This document shows, piece after piece, positions 1 to 8,541 of a stretch of 64,000 bases of DNA. Positions within the stretch are counted from its first letter, which is position 1, and every line of letters starts with the position of its first letter. The position numbers were made by a program, and so were the translations under genes. The notes beneath the pieces were generated by a model. It saw only the letters and a program-made list of their open reading frames with translations. It did no database searches and was not told where the DNA came from. This stretch comes from Bacillota bacterium (GTDB lineage Bacteria > Bacillota > Clostridia > Ch29): positions 1 to 64,000 of the forward strand of contig JABVCK010000006.1 in assembly GCA_013540605.1 (NCBI GenBank), in the 5' to 3' direction.

Positions 1-72
1 ACACAGGTAAAGTCCTCCAGCGCTGATGGTACTGGGGTGGAGACGCCCTGGGAGAGTAGGTCGCTGCCGGGT
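1..72 (+). rRNA. rrf: 5S ribosomal RNA, 3' part
   Basis: The first 70 or so bases match the 3' half of a bacterial 5S rRNA. They include the helix IV/V segment reading GCTGATGGTACTGGGG and the conserved GGGAGAGTAGGTCGCTGCC end. The 5' part lies outside the window, so an rRNA operon presumably ends here. The exact 3' end is uncertain by a few bases. Confidence 0.85.
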
Positions 73-92
73 TTTTATATTTTAACAGTATT

Positions 93-128
93 TAACAGTA
101 GCCCACCCTTAAGGGTGGGCTACTGTTA
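93..128. repeat. Perfect 36-bp palindrome after the 5S gene
   Basis: Two 18-base arms are perfectly self-complementary with no loop bases, centred on CCCACCCTTAAGGGTGGG. No T-run follows, so a classical terminator is uncertain, although ending the rRNA transcript is plausible. The same core recurs at 44211-44238, and related hairpins occur at 51305-51332 and 33473-33494. It is therefore a dispersed palindrome family. Confidence 0.8.
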
Positions 129-133
129 TATTC

Positions 134-182
134 TGCGAACTGCGAACTGCGATCTGTATTCTGCGAACTACGAACTAGCACC
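134..182. repeat. Heptad array A (right-arm type)
   Basis: Seven contiguous 7-base units follow each other without indels: TGCGAAC twice, TGCGATC, TGTATTC, TGCGAAC, TACGAAC and TAGCACC. This is the right-arm half of the heptad family described at 15646-15975. Its last base is the first base of the chemoreceptor stop codon (read on the minus strand). No left arm is present. Confidence 0.85.
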
Positions 183-1822
183 TATCCGATAAGCAGGTCT
201 GCCATCAATACACCGGCAGGCTTTCCTTCCCTCTTAAGCGGAACTGCGATGTTGATGCAGTAATTTTTTGATGTGGATATATAGGGTTCCGACACCGAAA
301 CCCTGCCCTCCATACATTCTTTATAATAGGGCCGGAAGGAAAAATCTTTGCCCACTTCCGACCTTGCGGTTGCCGCTACCGTGATACCATCCCTGTTCAG
401 TATGCCGAAATATTCCAGATAATCCTTTTCCATAAGGAGCGAGTCGAGTTTCGGCGTATCGGCTGCCGAGATGGAAAACATTGCGGCATCTCCCGCATAT
501 CCCTCAAGCATCTTTATCGTATTGTTTATCAGCTCTTTTTCTCTATCGCCGACCTGGTACGCCTTTGAAAAATCCTTCGCAACCAACGTCACTTCCTTTG
601 CAATATCGACCATTTTATTTACGCCCGCAGCAATTTCGTTGATTGAGGCGGCCTGTTCCTCCGTTGAGGCGGACACTTCTTGGGTATTGGCTGAAAACTC
701 CTGGACTATTGAAAGAAGCTGTTCCATAGTTTCGTTGATATCTTCAACGAGTATTGATTCATTGGTTGCAAACTCCAGTATTTCCTTGATTGAAGCATCG
801 GTTTTGCTTGAGATATCGAGTATCTGATCAAAGGTTCCTCGGCTGTGACGGGCGAAGTCAAGGGACTCTTTAACTGACTTCGATTGGTTTTGGGTTATGA
901 GGGAGAGCCTTTGTACCGAACCGGTGATCTGATCCACCAGAGACCTGATATTATCCGCCGAGGTTGAGGATTGATGGGCGAGTTTTCTTACCTCTTCCGC
1001 TACCACGGCAAAACCCCTTCCCTGTTCACCGGCCCTTGCTGCTTCAATGGCTGCGTTTAAAGCAAGCAGGTTGGTCTGGTCACTGATATCCTTAACCATT
1101 TGAGAAATATTGCCTATGTCCATCGCCTTCTTATTCAGCTCCTGCACCTGGCTGATCAGTTCGTTATCCTTTTCGCTGCTGGCCTCCATAATATTAATCA
1201 GCCTGCCTAAAGCGGAAAAAAACTCCTGTATGACTTTCACCATATGTTCTCCCAGTTCCTTAGACGCAGCGGCCCTTTCTTTAACACTGCCTGACGATCT
1301 CCTTATGGTTTCGGTTTTTTGTTTAGTTTCATTAATGAACTGGGATTGGGTTACCAAACCTTCTGCAATTTCAGAAACTGTCCGGGCGATTTCTTCCGAT
1401 GCAGTATTTATTTCGTTTATTGTTGCCGAAAGATTTGAAGTATATGTAAGGTTCTTCTGCGATGATGCAGCAACATCTCCCACAAATCCCCGTATTCGGT
1501 ATATTAGGCTGTTAAGCGCTGTAACCAGTTCTTTATTTGCAGTGTTGTTCACCGGTTTCAAGGTTTTTGTAAGGTCTCCCTCGGTTATCCGTTTAATTGC
1601 GCTTAGCGCTTCGTTAAAAGAGCTGCTGGACTCGTTTTTTCCCAATACAATATAAGAGAAGATTGCAAAACATATTAATAATACTGCAATTTTTAGGAAC
1701 AGGTTCATTTGAGTTCCGGGATTTATATCGCTGTACGGTGATAAGGTTGTACTAACCAGGGCATATTCTAACACAAGAAAAACTGCACATAATAATATTA
1801 TGTATGAGATTTTCTTACCCAT
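182..1822 (-). CDS. Methyl-accepting chemotaxis protein with C-terminal Cache-like domain
   Basis: This 546-residue chemoreceptor probably signals to CheA/CheW. Two membrane segments lie near residues 7-27 and 43-61, with almost no extracellular loop, followed by a HAMP-like linker. The MCP signalling domain spans about 150-420 and carries the conserved hairpin tip with [20 protein letters not shown]. The last ~100 residues resemble the distal half of a Cache/PDC sensor ([27 protein letters not shown]), so sensing would be cytoplasmic. A strong AGGAGGG precedes ATG at 1822. The paralogue at 35731-37434 has the same architecture. No che genes are nearby and the ligand is unknown. Confidence 0.9.
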   Translation of the reverse strand: MGKKISYIILLCAVFLVLEYALVSTTLSPYSDINPGTQMNLFLKIAVLLICFAIFSYIVLGKNESSSSFNEALSAIKRITEGDLTKTLKPVNNTANKELVTALNSLIYRIRGFVGDVAASSQKNLTYTSNLSATINEINTASEEIARTVSEIAEGLVTQSQFINETKQKTETIRRSSGSVKERAAASKELGEHMVKVIQEFFSALGRLINIMEASSEKDNELISQVQELNKKAMDIGNISQMVKDISDQTNLLALNAAIEAARAGEQGRGFAVVAEEVRKLAHQSSTSADNIRSLVDQITGSVQRLSLITQNQSKSVKESLDFARHSRGTFDQILDISSKTDASIKEILEFATNESILVEDINETMEQLLSIVQEFSANTQEVSASTEEQAASINEIAAGVNKMVDIAKEVTLVAKDFSKAYQVGDREKELINNTIKMLEGYAGDAAMFSISAADTPKLDSLLMEKDYLEYFGILNRDGITVAATARSEVGKDFSFRPYYKECMEGRVSVSEPYISTSKNYCINIAVPLKREGKPAGVLMADLLIG

Positions 1823-2044
1823 AGGTATCCCTCCTTTTTAAAAAGGCCAGTATTGGACAATTTATTATGATAGTATTCGACATAAACGCGTATAAACCTT
1901 TATAGCTTTTCCGGAACAGGCGAAAAAGTACACTGAAACCATCAAAAAACCGAATAAAGATAATTTAAACATAATATAAATTCTTGTCATTAAGAATATT
2001 AAAATTATTAAATGTATAATTGTTCATTAATATCATTTTGTGTT
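1823..2044. other. Intergenic stretch without recognised genes
   Basis: This AT-rich stretch separates the divergent chemoreceptor and fhs leaders. It should hold both promoters, but I see no -35/-10 pair good enough to call, and no ORF or RNA structure. Confidence 0.5.
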
Positions 2045-2108
2045 AAAATATAGAAAACGCATGAAAATTTTACGGAGGATTTTAACAAAATACAAAGAAC
2101 TCATAGCA
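2045..2108 (+). repeat. 64-bp duplicated leader, copy 1, with a 16-codon ORF
   Basis: This segment matches 10701-10764 at 61 of 64 positions. It contains ATG at 2061 followed by MKILRRILTKYKELIA and TAA (ending 2111), with a GGAGG inside. One copy precedes the fhs leader and the other precedes yhdT-panF. It may be a leader peptide or a regulatory RNA shared by the two operons; only the duplication itself is directly visible. Confidence 0.7.
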
Positions 2109-2127
2109 TAATGGATATGAGTAAATT

Positions 2128-2233
2128 GGGGACATTCCGCGGCAAGGAATACATCGGGGACATTCCTCCCTCCCGAGAGCCATGCTCCAAAGAGGAGGTG
2201 TGTCCCCATACCTTAAAGCAGCGGTGTGTCCTC
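2128..2233 (+). repeat. Nested GGGGACATTCC/GTGTCCCC hairpins in the fhs leader
   Basis: An outer element begins GGGGACATTCCGCGG at 2128 and ends GCAGCGGTGTGTCC near 2230. A complete second hairpin (2156-2207, GGGGACATTCCTCCC to GGAGGTGTGTCCCC) sits inside it. The same nested plan occurs at 41997-42103. The element ends just upstream of the fhs Shine-Dalgarno AAAGGAGG at 2244-2252. Confidence 0.8.
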
Positions 2234-2261
2234 TGACATTAAAAAAGGAGGAATAGGCACA

Positions 2262-3941
2262 ATGCAGTATAAAAGCGATATTGAAATCGCCCAGCAAGCT
2301 GTCATGAAGCCCGTTGGGGAGCTTGCAGACAAATTGGGCATCGGAGAGGAATACATAGAGGCTTACGGCAAGTATAAAGCCAAGATTGATTATGGTATTC
2401 TCAAAGAAAAGAAGGATGCTCCCAACGGCAAATTGATTCTTGTTACAGCGATCAATCCTACTCCCGCAGGGGAAGGCAAGACAACCACAACGGTTGGTCT
2501 TGGGGATGCGCTTAATGCAATAGGGAAAAAAGCAATGATAGCTCTCCGCGAACCTTCCCTGGGTCCGGTTTTTGGAGTAAAAGGCGGAGCTGCAGGCGGT
2601 GGATATGCGCAGGTGGTTCCGATGGAGGATATAAACCTGCATTTCACAGGAGATATTCATGCAATAGGTGCAGCCAACAACCTGCTGGCCGCAATGATTG
2701 ACAACCACATACACCAGGGGAACGAACTGGACATAGATACACGGAGGATTGTCTGGAGAAGGGCGATGGATATGAATGACCGGCAGCTCAGATACATGGT
2801 CAACGGCCTGGGAGGCAAGGGAAATGGTGTGCCCCGGGAAGACGGTTTTGACATAACCGTTGCCTCCGAAGTAATGGCGGTGCTGTGCTTGTCCGGAGAT
2901 ATAACCGACCTTAAAAACAGGCTGTCAAATATAATAGTGGCGTATGACAGGAAGAACAAGCCTGTGACAGCCGGGCAGCTTAAGGCACACGGTGCTATGG
3001 CAGCCCTTCTCAAAGACGCCCTTAAACCCAATCTGGTCCAAACCCTTGAGAATAATCCGGCGTTCATTCACGGCGGTCCCTTTGCAAACATAGCCCACGG
3101 CTGCAACAGCATTATCGCCACAAAGACGGCACTGAAACTATGTGATTACGTTGTTACCGAGGCAGGGTTCGGCGCCGACCTGGGAGCGGAAAAATTTATC
3201 GATATCAAGTGCAGAAAAGCAGGATTGGTGCCTGATGCTGTGGTTATTGTGGCAACAGTAAGGGCATTGAAGCATCACGGAGGGGTCTCCAAAGAAAAAC
3301 TCAACGAAGAAAACCTTGATGCTCTGAAGAAAGGGATACCCAACCTGCTGAAGCATGTAGAAAACATTACCCGGAAATTCAACCTTCCTGCTGTTGTCGC
3401 AATTAACAGGTTCCCCAAAGATACAGAAGCAGAGTTGGACCTGATAAAGCAGGAATGCGGCCGTTATGGAGTAGAAGTAGCGCTGTCCGAGGTATGGGAA
3501 AAGGGAGGAGCAGGAGGAAAGGAACTGGCGGAAAAAGTACTGCGTCTCATTGAAAAGGGTAATAAAGGCTTCAGATTTATATATGACGATAACGATGGCA
3601 TTGTAGAAAAGATCAAAAAGATCGCGATGGAAATATACGGAGCCAAAGCTGTTGAATTCAATGCAGCGGCGGTAAAGTCAATCGAGCAGGCTGAAGAAAT
3701 GGGAATGGGAAGATTCCCTGTATGCATGGCAAAAACCCAGTATTCCCTGACCGACAATCCCAAGCTTTTGGGGAGGCCGGAAGATTTTGCCGTTACGGTG
3801 CGGGATATCAGGATCTCTGCGGGGGCAGAATTTATTGTGGCTCTTACCGGTGACATAATGACAATGCCGGGGCTGCCGAAGATGCCGGCTGCTGAAGCTA
3901 TAGATGTTGATGGGGACGGCAGGATTTCAGGATTGTTCTAA
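2262..3941 (+). CDS. fhs: Formate--tetrahydrofolate ligase
   Basis: This 559-residue enzyme makes 10-formyl-THF from formate, THF and ATP in the cytoplasm, and has the usual family length. The nucleotide-binding loop [18 protein letters not shown] is clear near residues 65-80, followed by the family-typical [21 protein letters not shown] region (cited here only by its flanks). ATG at 2262 is chosen over an upstream in-frame ATG at 2226 because AAAGGAGG lies 9 bases ahead and homologues start near [11 protein letters not shown]. folD follows, so formate can be carried to methylene-THF, which PanB downstream uses. The leader carries nested repeat hairpins. Confidence 0.97.
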   Translation: MQYKSDIEIAQQAVMKPVGELADKLGIGEEYIEAYGKYKAKIDYGILKEKKDAPNGKLILVTAINPTPAGEGKTTTTVGLGDALNAIGKKAMIALREPSLGPVFGVKGGAAGGGYAQVVPMEDINLHFTGDIHAIGAANNLLAAMIDNHIHQGNELDIDTRRIVWRRAMDMNDRQLRYMVNGLGGKGNGVPREDGFDITVASEVMAVLCLSGDITDLKNRLSNIIVAYDRKNKPVTAGQLKAHGAMAALLKDALKPNLVQTLENNPAFIHGGPFANIAHGCNSIIATKTALKLCDYVVTEAGFGADLGAEKFIDIKCRKAGLVPDAVVIVATVRALKHHGGVSKEKLNEENLDALKKGIPNLLKHVENITRKFNLPAVVAINRFPKDTEAELDLIKQECGRYGVEVALSEVWEKGGAGGKELAEKVLRLIEKGNKGFRFIYDDNDGIVEKIKKIAMEIYGAKAVEFNAAAVKSIEQAEEMGMGRFPVCMAKTQYSLTDNPKLLGRPEDFAVTVRDIRISAGAEFIVALTGDIMTMPGLPKMPAAEAIDVDGDGRISGLF

Positions 3942-3994
3942 AACTAAAGCAGCTGAAGTATATATAAGATACCAACTGTGAAACAAGCATTTGA

Positions 3995-4049
3995 GGAGCC
4001 TGAATGGAGCAAAACTGCTGCGGTCCAGTCAAGGCTCCATCAAGTTTTT
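3995..4049 (+). promoter_or_regulatory. Possible attenuator hairpin ahead of folD
   Basis: GGAGCC at 3995-4000 can pair with GGCTCC at 4033-4038, and TTTTT follows at 4045-4049. It lies between fhs and folD. The loop is long and the stem is short, so this is only a suggestion. Confidence 0.3.
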
Positions 4050-4114
4050 ATGCCGGTTTCCGGGCTTATACCCTAAGAGGTATGTCTCCAAATTATAACG
4101 GAAGGAGGATGTAT

Positions 4115-4978
4115 ATGGCTGTGATATTAAGCGGCAAAGAGGTGGTCGAACAAAAAAAGATAGATATTAGAAGAAGAGTACAGCAGCTAAAGTCGAATGG
4201 CGTACAACCTACCCTTGATATAGCAATGGTAGGGGACAGAGAGGATTCACTGGCCTATATAAAAGGTGCGCATAAAGCCCTGGATAGCTGCGGCATAGAG
4301 TGCAGGGTCAGCAGTTATCCTGAAACAATTACGATCGGGCATTTTATCGGGGAGATCCAGAAAAAGAATAATGACGATAGTGTTCACGGCATTATTATTA
4401 TGAGACCGCTGCCCGGATCACTGGATTGGAAAATGGTTGAAGAAACCCTGTCTCCTGCAAAGGATGTGGACTGCATCACACCCTCAAACCTTGCAGGGGT
4501 GTTCAGCGGTCTGCGGGATGTATTCTATCCCTGCACTGCCCAGGCGGTAATAGACATCCTGGATTACTATCATATAGACCTTAAGGGCAAAAACGTGGCG
4601 GTTGTCGGCAGGAGTATGGTAGTAGGGAAGCCGGTATCGATGATGCTGCTTCAGCGGGATGCAACAGTAACAATCAGCCACTCCAAAACCGCTGACCTGG
4701 AGAAGGTGGTCTCCGCTGCCGATATAGTAGTGGCGGCTGCCGGGAAGCCAGGGCTGGTGAAGGATAGACACGTAAAACAGGGAGCAGTGGTTATCGATGT
4801 GGGCATTAACTTTGTGGAAGGCAGGCTGGTGGGAGATGTGGACTTTGACAGCGTTGAGATGAAGGCATCCATGATTACTCCGGTACCCGGTGGGGTGGGA
4901 TCGGTTACTACCGGTGTGCTGATGGAACACATAGCAGTGGCGGCTGAGAATATCTGCATCAACGTAAAAAAGATTTGA
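4115..4978 (+). CDS. folD: Bifunctional methylene-THF dehydrogenase / methenyl-THF cyclohydrolase
   Basis: FolD interconverts 10-formyl-, 5,10-methenyl- and 5,10-methylene-THF with NAD(P). The protein has 287 residues, normal for the family. The catalytic region has SLAYIKGAHKALDSCG, where Y and K are the expected active-site pair. The substrate region has CITPSNLAGV, and the Rossmann signature is VAVVGRSMVVGKPVSMML, with TPVPGGVGSVTTGVL near the end. ATG at 4115 is preferred over ATG 4004 because GAAGGAGG lies 6 bases upstream and homologues start at MAVILSGKEV. It provides the methylene-THF used by the next gene, panB. Confidence 0.96.
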   Translation: MAVILSGKEVVEQKKIDIRRRVQQLKSNGVQPTLDIAMVGDREDSLAYIKGAHKALDSCGIECRVSSYPETITIGHFIGEIQKKNNDDSVHGIIIMRPLPGSLDWKMVEETLSPAKDVDCITPSNLAGVFSGLRDVFYPCTAQAVIDILDYYHIDLKGKNVAVVGRSMVVGKPVSMMLLQRDATVTISHSKTADLEKVVSAADIVVAAAGKPGLVKDRHVKQGAVVIDVGINFVEGRLVGDVDFDSVEMKASMITPVPGGVGSVTTGVLMEHIAVAAENICINVKKI

Positions 4979-5040
4979 TAAAATTTATAAAATCAAGAAG
5001 GATTTTTTCAGTATAAGAAGAATTACTCTAACAACATATT

Positions 5041-5057
5041 GCGGAATAACGTTCCGC
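5041..5057. promoter_or_regulatory. Inverted repeat upstream of panB
   Basis: GCGGAA, five bases, TTCCGC forms a perfect 6-bp dyad, followed by another ACGGAA half-site at 5061-5066. It sits 36 bases before the panB start. It could be an operator or an RNA hairpin; I recognise no specific regulator. Confidence 0.35.
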
Positions 5058-5092
5058 ATAACGGAATGCTTCTTAAAAAAGGAGGGTATGGG

Positions 5093-5926
5093 ATGCCAAA
5101 AGTTACAATTCAGAAACTGCAGGCGATGAAGGAGAAGGGTGAGAAAATAAGCATGACTACTGCTTATGATTATCCCACAGCATATTTTGTTGACAAAGCC
5201 GAGATAGAGATTATACTTGTCGGGGATTCGCTTGCAATGACCGTGCTTGGACTGGATTCCACGGTGCCGGTGACCATGGAGCAAATGATACACCATATAA
5301 GGCCTGTGGTAAAGGGAGCGCCAAATCCGATGATTGTAGGAGATATGCCCTTCGGTTCATACAACCGGAGCAATGAGCAGGCAATCCACAACGCAACAAG
5401 GTTAATGAAGGAGGGCGGTTGTGATGTGGTCAAGCTGGAAGGAGGAAAGGAAGTTGCAGGAATTGTAAGGGCCATCGTCGATGCCGGGATCCCCGTTATG
5501 GGGCACATAGGCCTTACTCCCCAGACCATTTCCAAGCTGGGCGGGTTCAAGGTGCAGGGTAAGAGCGCCGAAGCGGTCCGCAAGCTGCTTGAAGACGCGA
5601 CAGCCCTTGAAGAGGCGGGAGCATTCTCCCTGATTCTCGAATGTGTTCCCGAGGAAGCAGGCAGGCTTATTACGCAGAAGATTTCGATACCTACCATAGG
5701 AATCGGTGCGGGAAGATACTGCGACGGCCAGGTTCTAGTATTCCACGACATGGTGGGTTTGTTTGAAAAATTCATACCCAAGTTCGTAAAGAGGTACGCA
5801 AACCTCGGAGAAGAGGTAGTAAAAGCCCTGAAGGACTTCAAGGGAGAAGTCAAGGAAGGGAAATTCCCGGCGGATGACCACGTCTTCGGAGGGGTAAGCG
5901 AAGAAGAACTGAAGAGACTTTATTAA
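5093..5926 (+). CDS. panB: 3-methyl-2-oxobutanoate hydroxymethyltransferase
   Basis: PanB adds a hydroxymethyl group from 5,10-methylene-THF to 2-oxoisovalerate, giving ketopantoate, the first committed step to pantothenate. The 277-residue protein is full length. It has MTTAYDYPTA at the start, the metal-binding region VGDSLAMTVLG, then MPFGSY, VKLEGG, GHIGLTPQ and IGIGAGRYCDGQVLV. ATG at 5093 follows AAAAAGGAGGG. panE follows after 18 bases, and fhs and folD upstream supply the one-carbon donor. panC and panD are absent from the window. Confidence 0.96.
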   Translation: MPKVTIQKLQAMKEKGEKISMTTAYDYPTAYFVDKAEIEIILVGDSLAMTVLGLDSTVPVTMEQMIHHIRPVVKGAPNPMIVGDMPFGSYNRSNEQAIHNATRLMKEGGCDVVKLEGGKEVAGIVRAIVDAGIPVMGHIGLTPQTISKLGGFKVQGKSAEAVRKLLEDATALEEAGAFSLILECVPEEAGRLITQKISIPTIGIGAGRYCDGQVLVFHDMVGLFEKFIPKFVKRYANLGEEVVKALKDFKGEVKEGKFPADDHVFGGVSEEELKRLY

Positions 5927-5944
5927 CGGCAAGGGGGTAGTCAC

Positions 5945-6880
5945 GTGAAAATCGCTGTTCTGGGCGCCGGAGCGATGGGCAGCCTATACGGCGGTCTCCT
6001 GTCGGATGGCGGTAACGAAGTCTGGCTTTTGGACATATGGAAGGAACATGTGGACGCAGTAAATGAAAGAGGGCTTGTGATTGAAGAAGAAGACGGGGAA
6101 AGGCTGGTTAAAAATATCAAAGCTGCTTCCAATCCGGAGCAAATAGGCAGCGTTGACCTTCTTATCGTATTCGTCAAGTCTACGGTAACGGGTGAAGCGG
6201 TCAGGGGAGCAGTACCGGTCATAGGTGAAAAAACCCCGGTATTAACCCTTCAAAACGGCCTGGGTAACATCGAGAAAATTGAAGAAGTGGTCGGTAAGGG
6301 AAGGGTTATCGGCGGGGTTACCTCCCATGGGGCAACAATGCTCGGGCCCGGAAGGATCAGGCATGCGGGCAGGGGAGACACCTATCTTGGCGAAGTGGAC
6401 GGAAGCATAACCCCCAGGCTGAAGACAATTGCTAAAGCTTTCAACGAAGCGGGTATCAAGAGCAAAATATCCCAAAGCATTTTAAGCCTTATATGGGGTA
6501 AGCTGATCGTCAATGTAGGAATAAATGCACTTGCTGCCATAACCGGCCTGCGAAACGGTATGCTGCCGGAGTATGCAGGAACTTCCGAAATCCTGGAGAT
6601 GGCTGTGGCCGAAGCGGTCCGGGTTGCAGAGACAAAGGGTATAAAGCTCCAATACGATGACCCGGTAGCGCATGTAAAAGAAGTATGCAGGCTCACGGCG
6701 CAGAACAAGGCTTCAATGCTGCAGGATGTGCTGAATAAGAGAAAGACGGAAATAGATATGATTAACGGTGCTGTAGTGAGGGAAGGGAAGACAGAAGGTA
6801 TTGCCACTCCGGTGAATAAAGTACTGGCCGGCCTCGTATCTGTTATGCAGGAAACCTACGATATAAGGATAGAACACTAA
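5945..6880 (+). CDS. panE: 2-dehydropantoate 2-reductase
   Basis: PanE reduces ketopantoate to pantoate with NADPH. The protein has 311 residues with the N-terminal Rossmann motif AVLGAGAMGSLYGGLL, a middle segment LTLQNGLGN and GVTSHGA, and the helical C-terminal domain containing KLIVNVGINALAAITG with the expected catalytic lysine and conserved asparagine. It starts at GTG 5945 behind AAGGGGG. It follows panB directly, so the two steps to pantoate are encoded together. The ApbA/PanE family also includes other 2-oxoacid reductases, but the position next to panB makes PanE the best call. Confidence 0.93.
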   Translation: MKIAVLGAGAMGSLYGGLLSDGGNEVWLLDIWKEHVDAVNERGLVIEEEDGERLVKNIKAASNPEQIGSVDLLIVFVKSTVTGEAVRGAVPVIGEKTPVLTLQNGLGNIEKIEEVVGKGRVIGGVTSHGATMLGPGRIRHAGRGDTYLGEVDGSITPRLKTIAKAFNEAGIKSKISQSILSLIWGKLIVNVGINALAAITGLRNGMLPEYAGTSEILEMAVAEAVRVAETKGIKLQYDDPVAHVKEVCRLTAQNKASMLQDVLNKRKTEIDMINGAVVREGKTEGIATPVNKVLAGLVSVMQETYDIRIEH

Positions 6881-6884
6881 ATAA

Positions 6885-6936
6885 GGGGACATTCCTCCCG
6901 CCTTAGAGTCCACCTGCAAAGAGGAGGTGTGTCCCC
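6885..6936 (+). repeat. GGGGACATTCCTCC/GGAGGTGTGTCCCC hairpin before dctP
   Basis: The arms GGGGACA and TGTCCCC, plus inner CCTCC and GGAGG, can form a long stem-loop. This is the single-unit version of the family seen nested at 2128 and 41997. The tail CCTTAAAAAGGAGG at 6940-6954 supplies the dctP Shine-Dalgarno. Confidence 0.8.
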
Positions 6937-6961
6937 TAACCTTAAAAAGGAGGAAAATGCG

Positions 6962-7984
6962 GTGAGTAAGAAAAAAGCATTAACGACTTCTTTGGCGATA
7001 CTTCTAGCTATCGGTTTGCTTTTTGGTTGTGCACAAAAAGGTCAGGAGAACGCACCTGAGAAACCGGCTGAAAAGCTTGTCCTTAAACTGGGCCACGCGG
7101 TTAACGAGCAGCATCCCTACCATGCTGGAGCGGTGAAGTTCAAAGAAATAGTTGAGCAGAAGACAAACGGCCAGGTGGAAGTTCAGCTTTTTCCCAATAA
7201 CCAGCTGGGATCCGGCGAAAGGGATTTGGTAGAAGGGCTGCAGCTTGGCACGGTTGACCTGGTCGTGACTTCAACAGGACCGCTCAGCGGTTTTGAGAAA
7301 AAATTTATGCTCTTCGATTTCCCATTCTTGTTCAGGGATAAGGAGCACGCTTACAAAGTACTCGATGGAGAAATCGGACAGTACGTTATCGGACTCCTGG
7401 AAAAGCAGGGAATAAAAGGACTGGCCTGGTACGAGAATGGCTTCAGGCACCTCACGAACTCAAAGAGAGAGGTAGTAACCCCTGAAGACGCAAAAGGCAT
7501 AAAGCTGCGAACCATGGAAAACAAGGTCCACATGGGTATCTGGAAGGCCCTTGACGCAATTCCGACTCCGATGGCGTGGGGAGAAGTATTTACTGCGCTG
7601 CAGCAGGGTACTGTAGACGGACAGGAAAATCCGATACCGATCATCTATACCCAGAAAGTATATGAAGCTCAAAAATATCTGTCATTGACCGGTCACGTTT
7701 ATTCACCGGCAGTACTGCTGATGAGCAAAGCCCAGTTCGACAAACTGTCTGCAGAATACCAGGACATCTTTATACAGGCGGCGAAAGAGTCTGCGATGCT
7801 TGAGCGGCAGTTGATTACCCAGATGGAGGACGAACAGGTTGAAAAGCTGAAAGAGGCGGGCATGATAGTTTCAGATCCTGACAAGGCTGCTTTCCTGGAA
7901 AAGACCAAGCCGGTATATGATGAGTTTAAGGGAGAGCTTGGAGAGGACGCTAAGCTGCTCGACCAGATTATCAATACCAAATAG
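6962..7984 (+). CDS. dctP: TRAP transporter solute-binding lipoprotein
   Basis: This extracytoplasmic binding protein of a TRAP transporter delivers an organic acid to the DctQM permease. The GTG start at 6962 follows AAAGGAGG. The signal peptide ends in a lipobox, LLFGC, with Cys23 as the likely lipidated residue. The mature part shows DctP/SiaP features: LKLGHAVNEQHPYHAGA, the LPNNQLGSGERDLVEGLQLG-like segment (here beginning FPNNQ), the substrate-region arginine in KLRTMEN, and GTVDGQENPI. The length is 340 residues. The neighbours panB and panE make a 2-oxoacid or pantoate ligand attractive, but this is inference. Confidence 0.92.
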   Translation: MSKKKALTTSLAILLAIGLLFGCAQKGQENAPEKPAEKLVLKLGHAVNEQHPYHAGAVKFKEIVEQKTNGQVEVQLFPNNQLGSGERDLVEGLQLGTVDLVVTSTGPLSGFEKKFMLFDFPFLFRDKEHAYKVLDGEIGQYVIGLLEKQGIKGLAWYENGFRHLTNSKREVVTPEDAKGIKLRTMENKVHMGIWKALDAIPTPMAWGEVFTALQQGTVDGQENPIPIIYTQKVYEAQKYLSLTGHVYSPAVLLMSKAQFDKLSAEYQDIFIQAAKESAMLERQLITQMEDEQVEKLKEAGMIVSDPDKAAFLEKTKPVYDEFKGELGEDAKLLDQIINTK

Positions 7985-7992
7985 AGCCGTAG

Positions 7993-8021
7993 TTGGGGTC
8001 GGCAGTACCTGCTGACCCCAA
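7993..8021 (+). promoter_or_regulatory. Intercistronic stem-loop between dctP and dctQ
   Basis: A 13-bp stem with one G-T pair (TTGGGGTCGGCAG against CTGCTGACCCCAA) and a 3-base loop lies just after the dctP stop codon. No T-run follows. Such hairpins commonly protect the upstream binding-protein mRNA and lower expression of the permease genes. Confidence 0.6.
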
Positions 8022-8046
8022 TTGCATAACAGAAAAGGTCAGAGGG

Positions 8047-8541
8047 GTGAGGGTTTTGGGTCGGTTCAGCAGAGCACTTGACAAAATGAATAAAGCGGTT
8101 GAGTATATAGTTGCGGTCATGCTTGTTATTATGGTAATAGTCATATTTCTCCAGGTAATATTCAGGTTCATAATAAAGTCGGCAATACCATGGTCTGAAG
8201 AGCTGGCGAGATATCTCCTGGTGTGGACTTCTTTCCTGGGGGCAAGTATAGGGATTAAGAGAAAGGGGCATATTGGCGTAGAAGCTGTAGTTCAGGTTTT
8301 GCCTCCGGGAGTAAGGACAATTGTTTCTTTGATTGCCAATGGTTTATCCATGGTGTTTTTTGTGGTCATCATAGTATACGGATATAAAATACTGAAGGTG
8401 GTATCCATACAGCTTTCCCCGGCTATGGAGATTTCTATGGCAGTCCCCTATTCAGCGATATTTGTCAGCGGGCTGCTGATGCTTCTGTATTCGATAAACA
8501 GTTTTGCAGCTACTTTAAAGAATCTGAAGGAGGGGATGTAG
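8047..8541 (+). CDS. dctQ: TRAP transporter small permease
   Basis: This is the four-helix small membrane subunit of the TRAP system. Hydrophobic segments lie near residues 20-42, 55-75, 90-110 and 130-150. The conserved WSEELARYLLVW and GASIGIKRKGHIGVE motifs identify the DctQ family. The start is uncertain: GTG 8047 (164 residues) has AAAGG upstream, while TTG 8056 has GAGGGGTGA upstream, and in-frame sequence continues upstream into the hairpin. dctM starts with ATG immediately after the stop codon, which indicates coupled translation. Confidence 0.88.
   Translation: MRVLGRFSRALDKMNKAVEYIVAVMLVIMVIVIFLQVIFRFIIKSAIPWSEELARYLLVWTSFLGASIGIKRKGHIGVEAVVQVLPPGVRTIVSLIANGLSMVFFVVIIVYGYKILKVVSIQLSPAMEISMAVPYSAIFVSGLLMLLYSINSFAATLKNLKEGM

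Noticed and set aside
1-180. tRNA genes following the 5S rRNA
   Set aside because: I looked for cloverleaf and GGTTCRANNCC-type T-loops between the rRNA and the chemoreceptor and saw none.
471-1655. Plus-strand ORFs opposite the chemoreceptor
   Set aside because: They are antisense shadows of a well-supported gene, with no ribosome sites or recognisable motifs.
4004-4114. N-terminal extension of FolD
   Set aside because: The ribosome site and conserved N-terminus support ATG 4115. The upstream part probably forms a leader hairpin.
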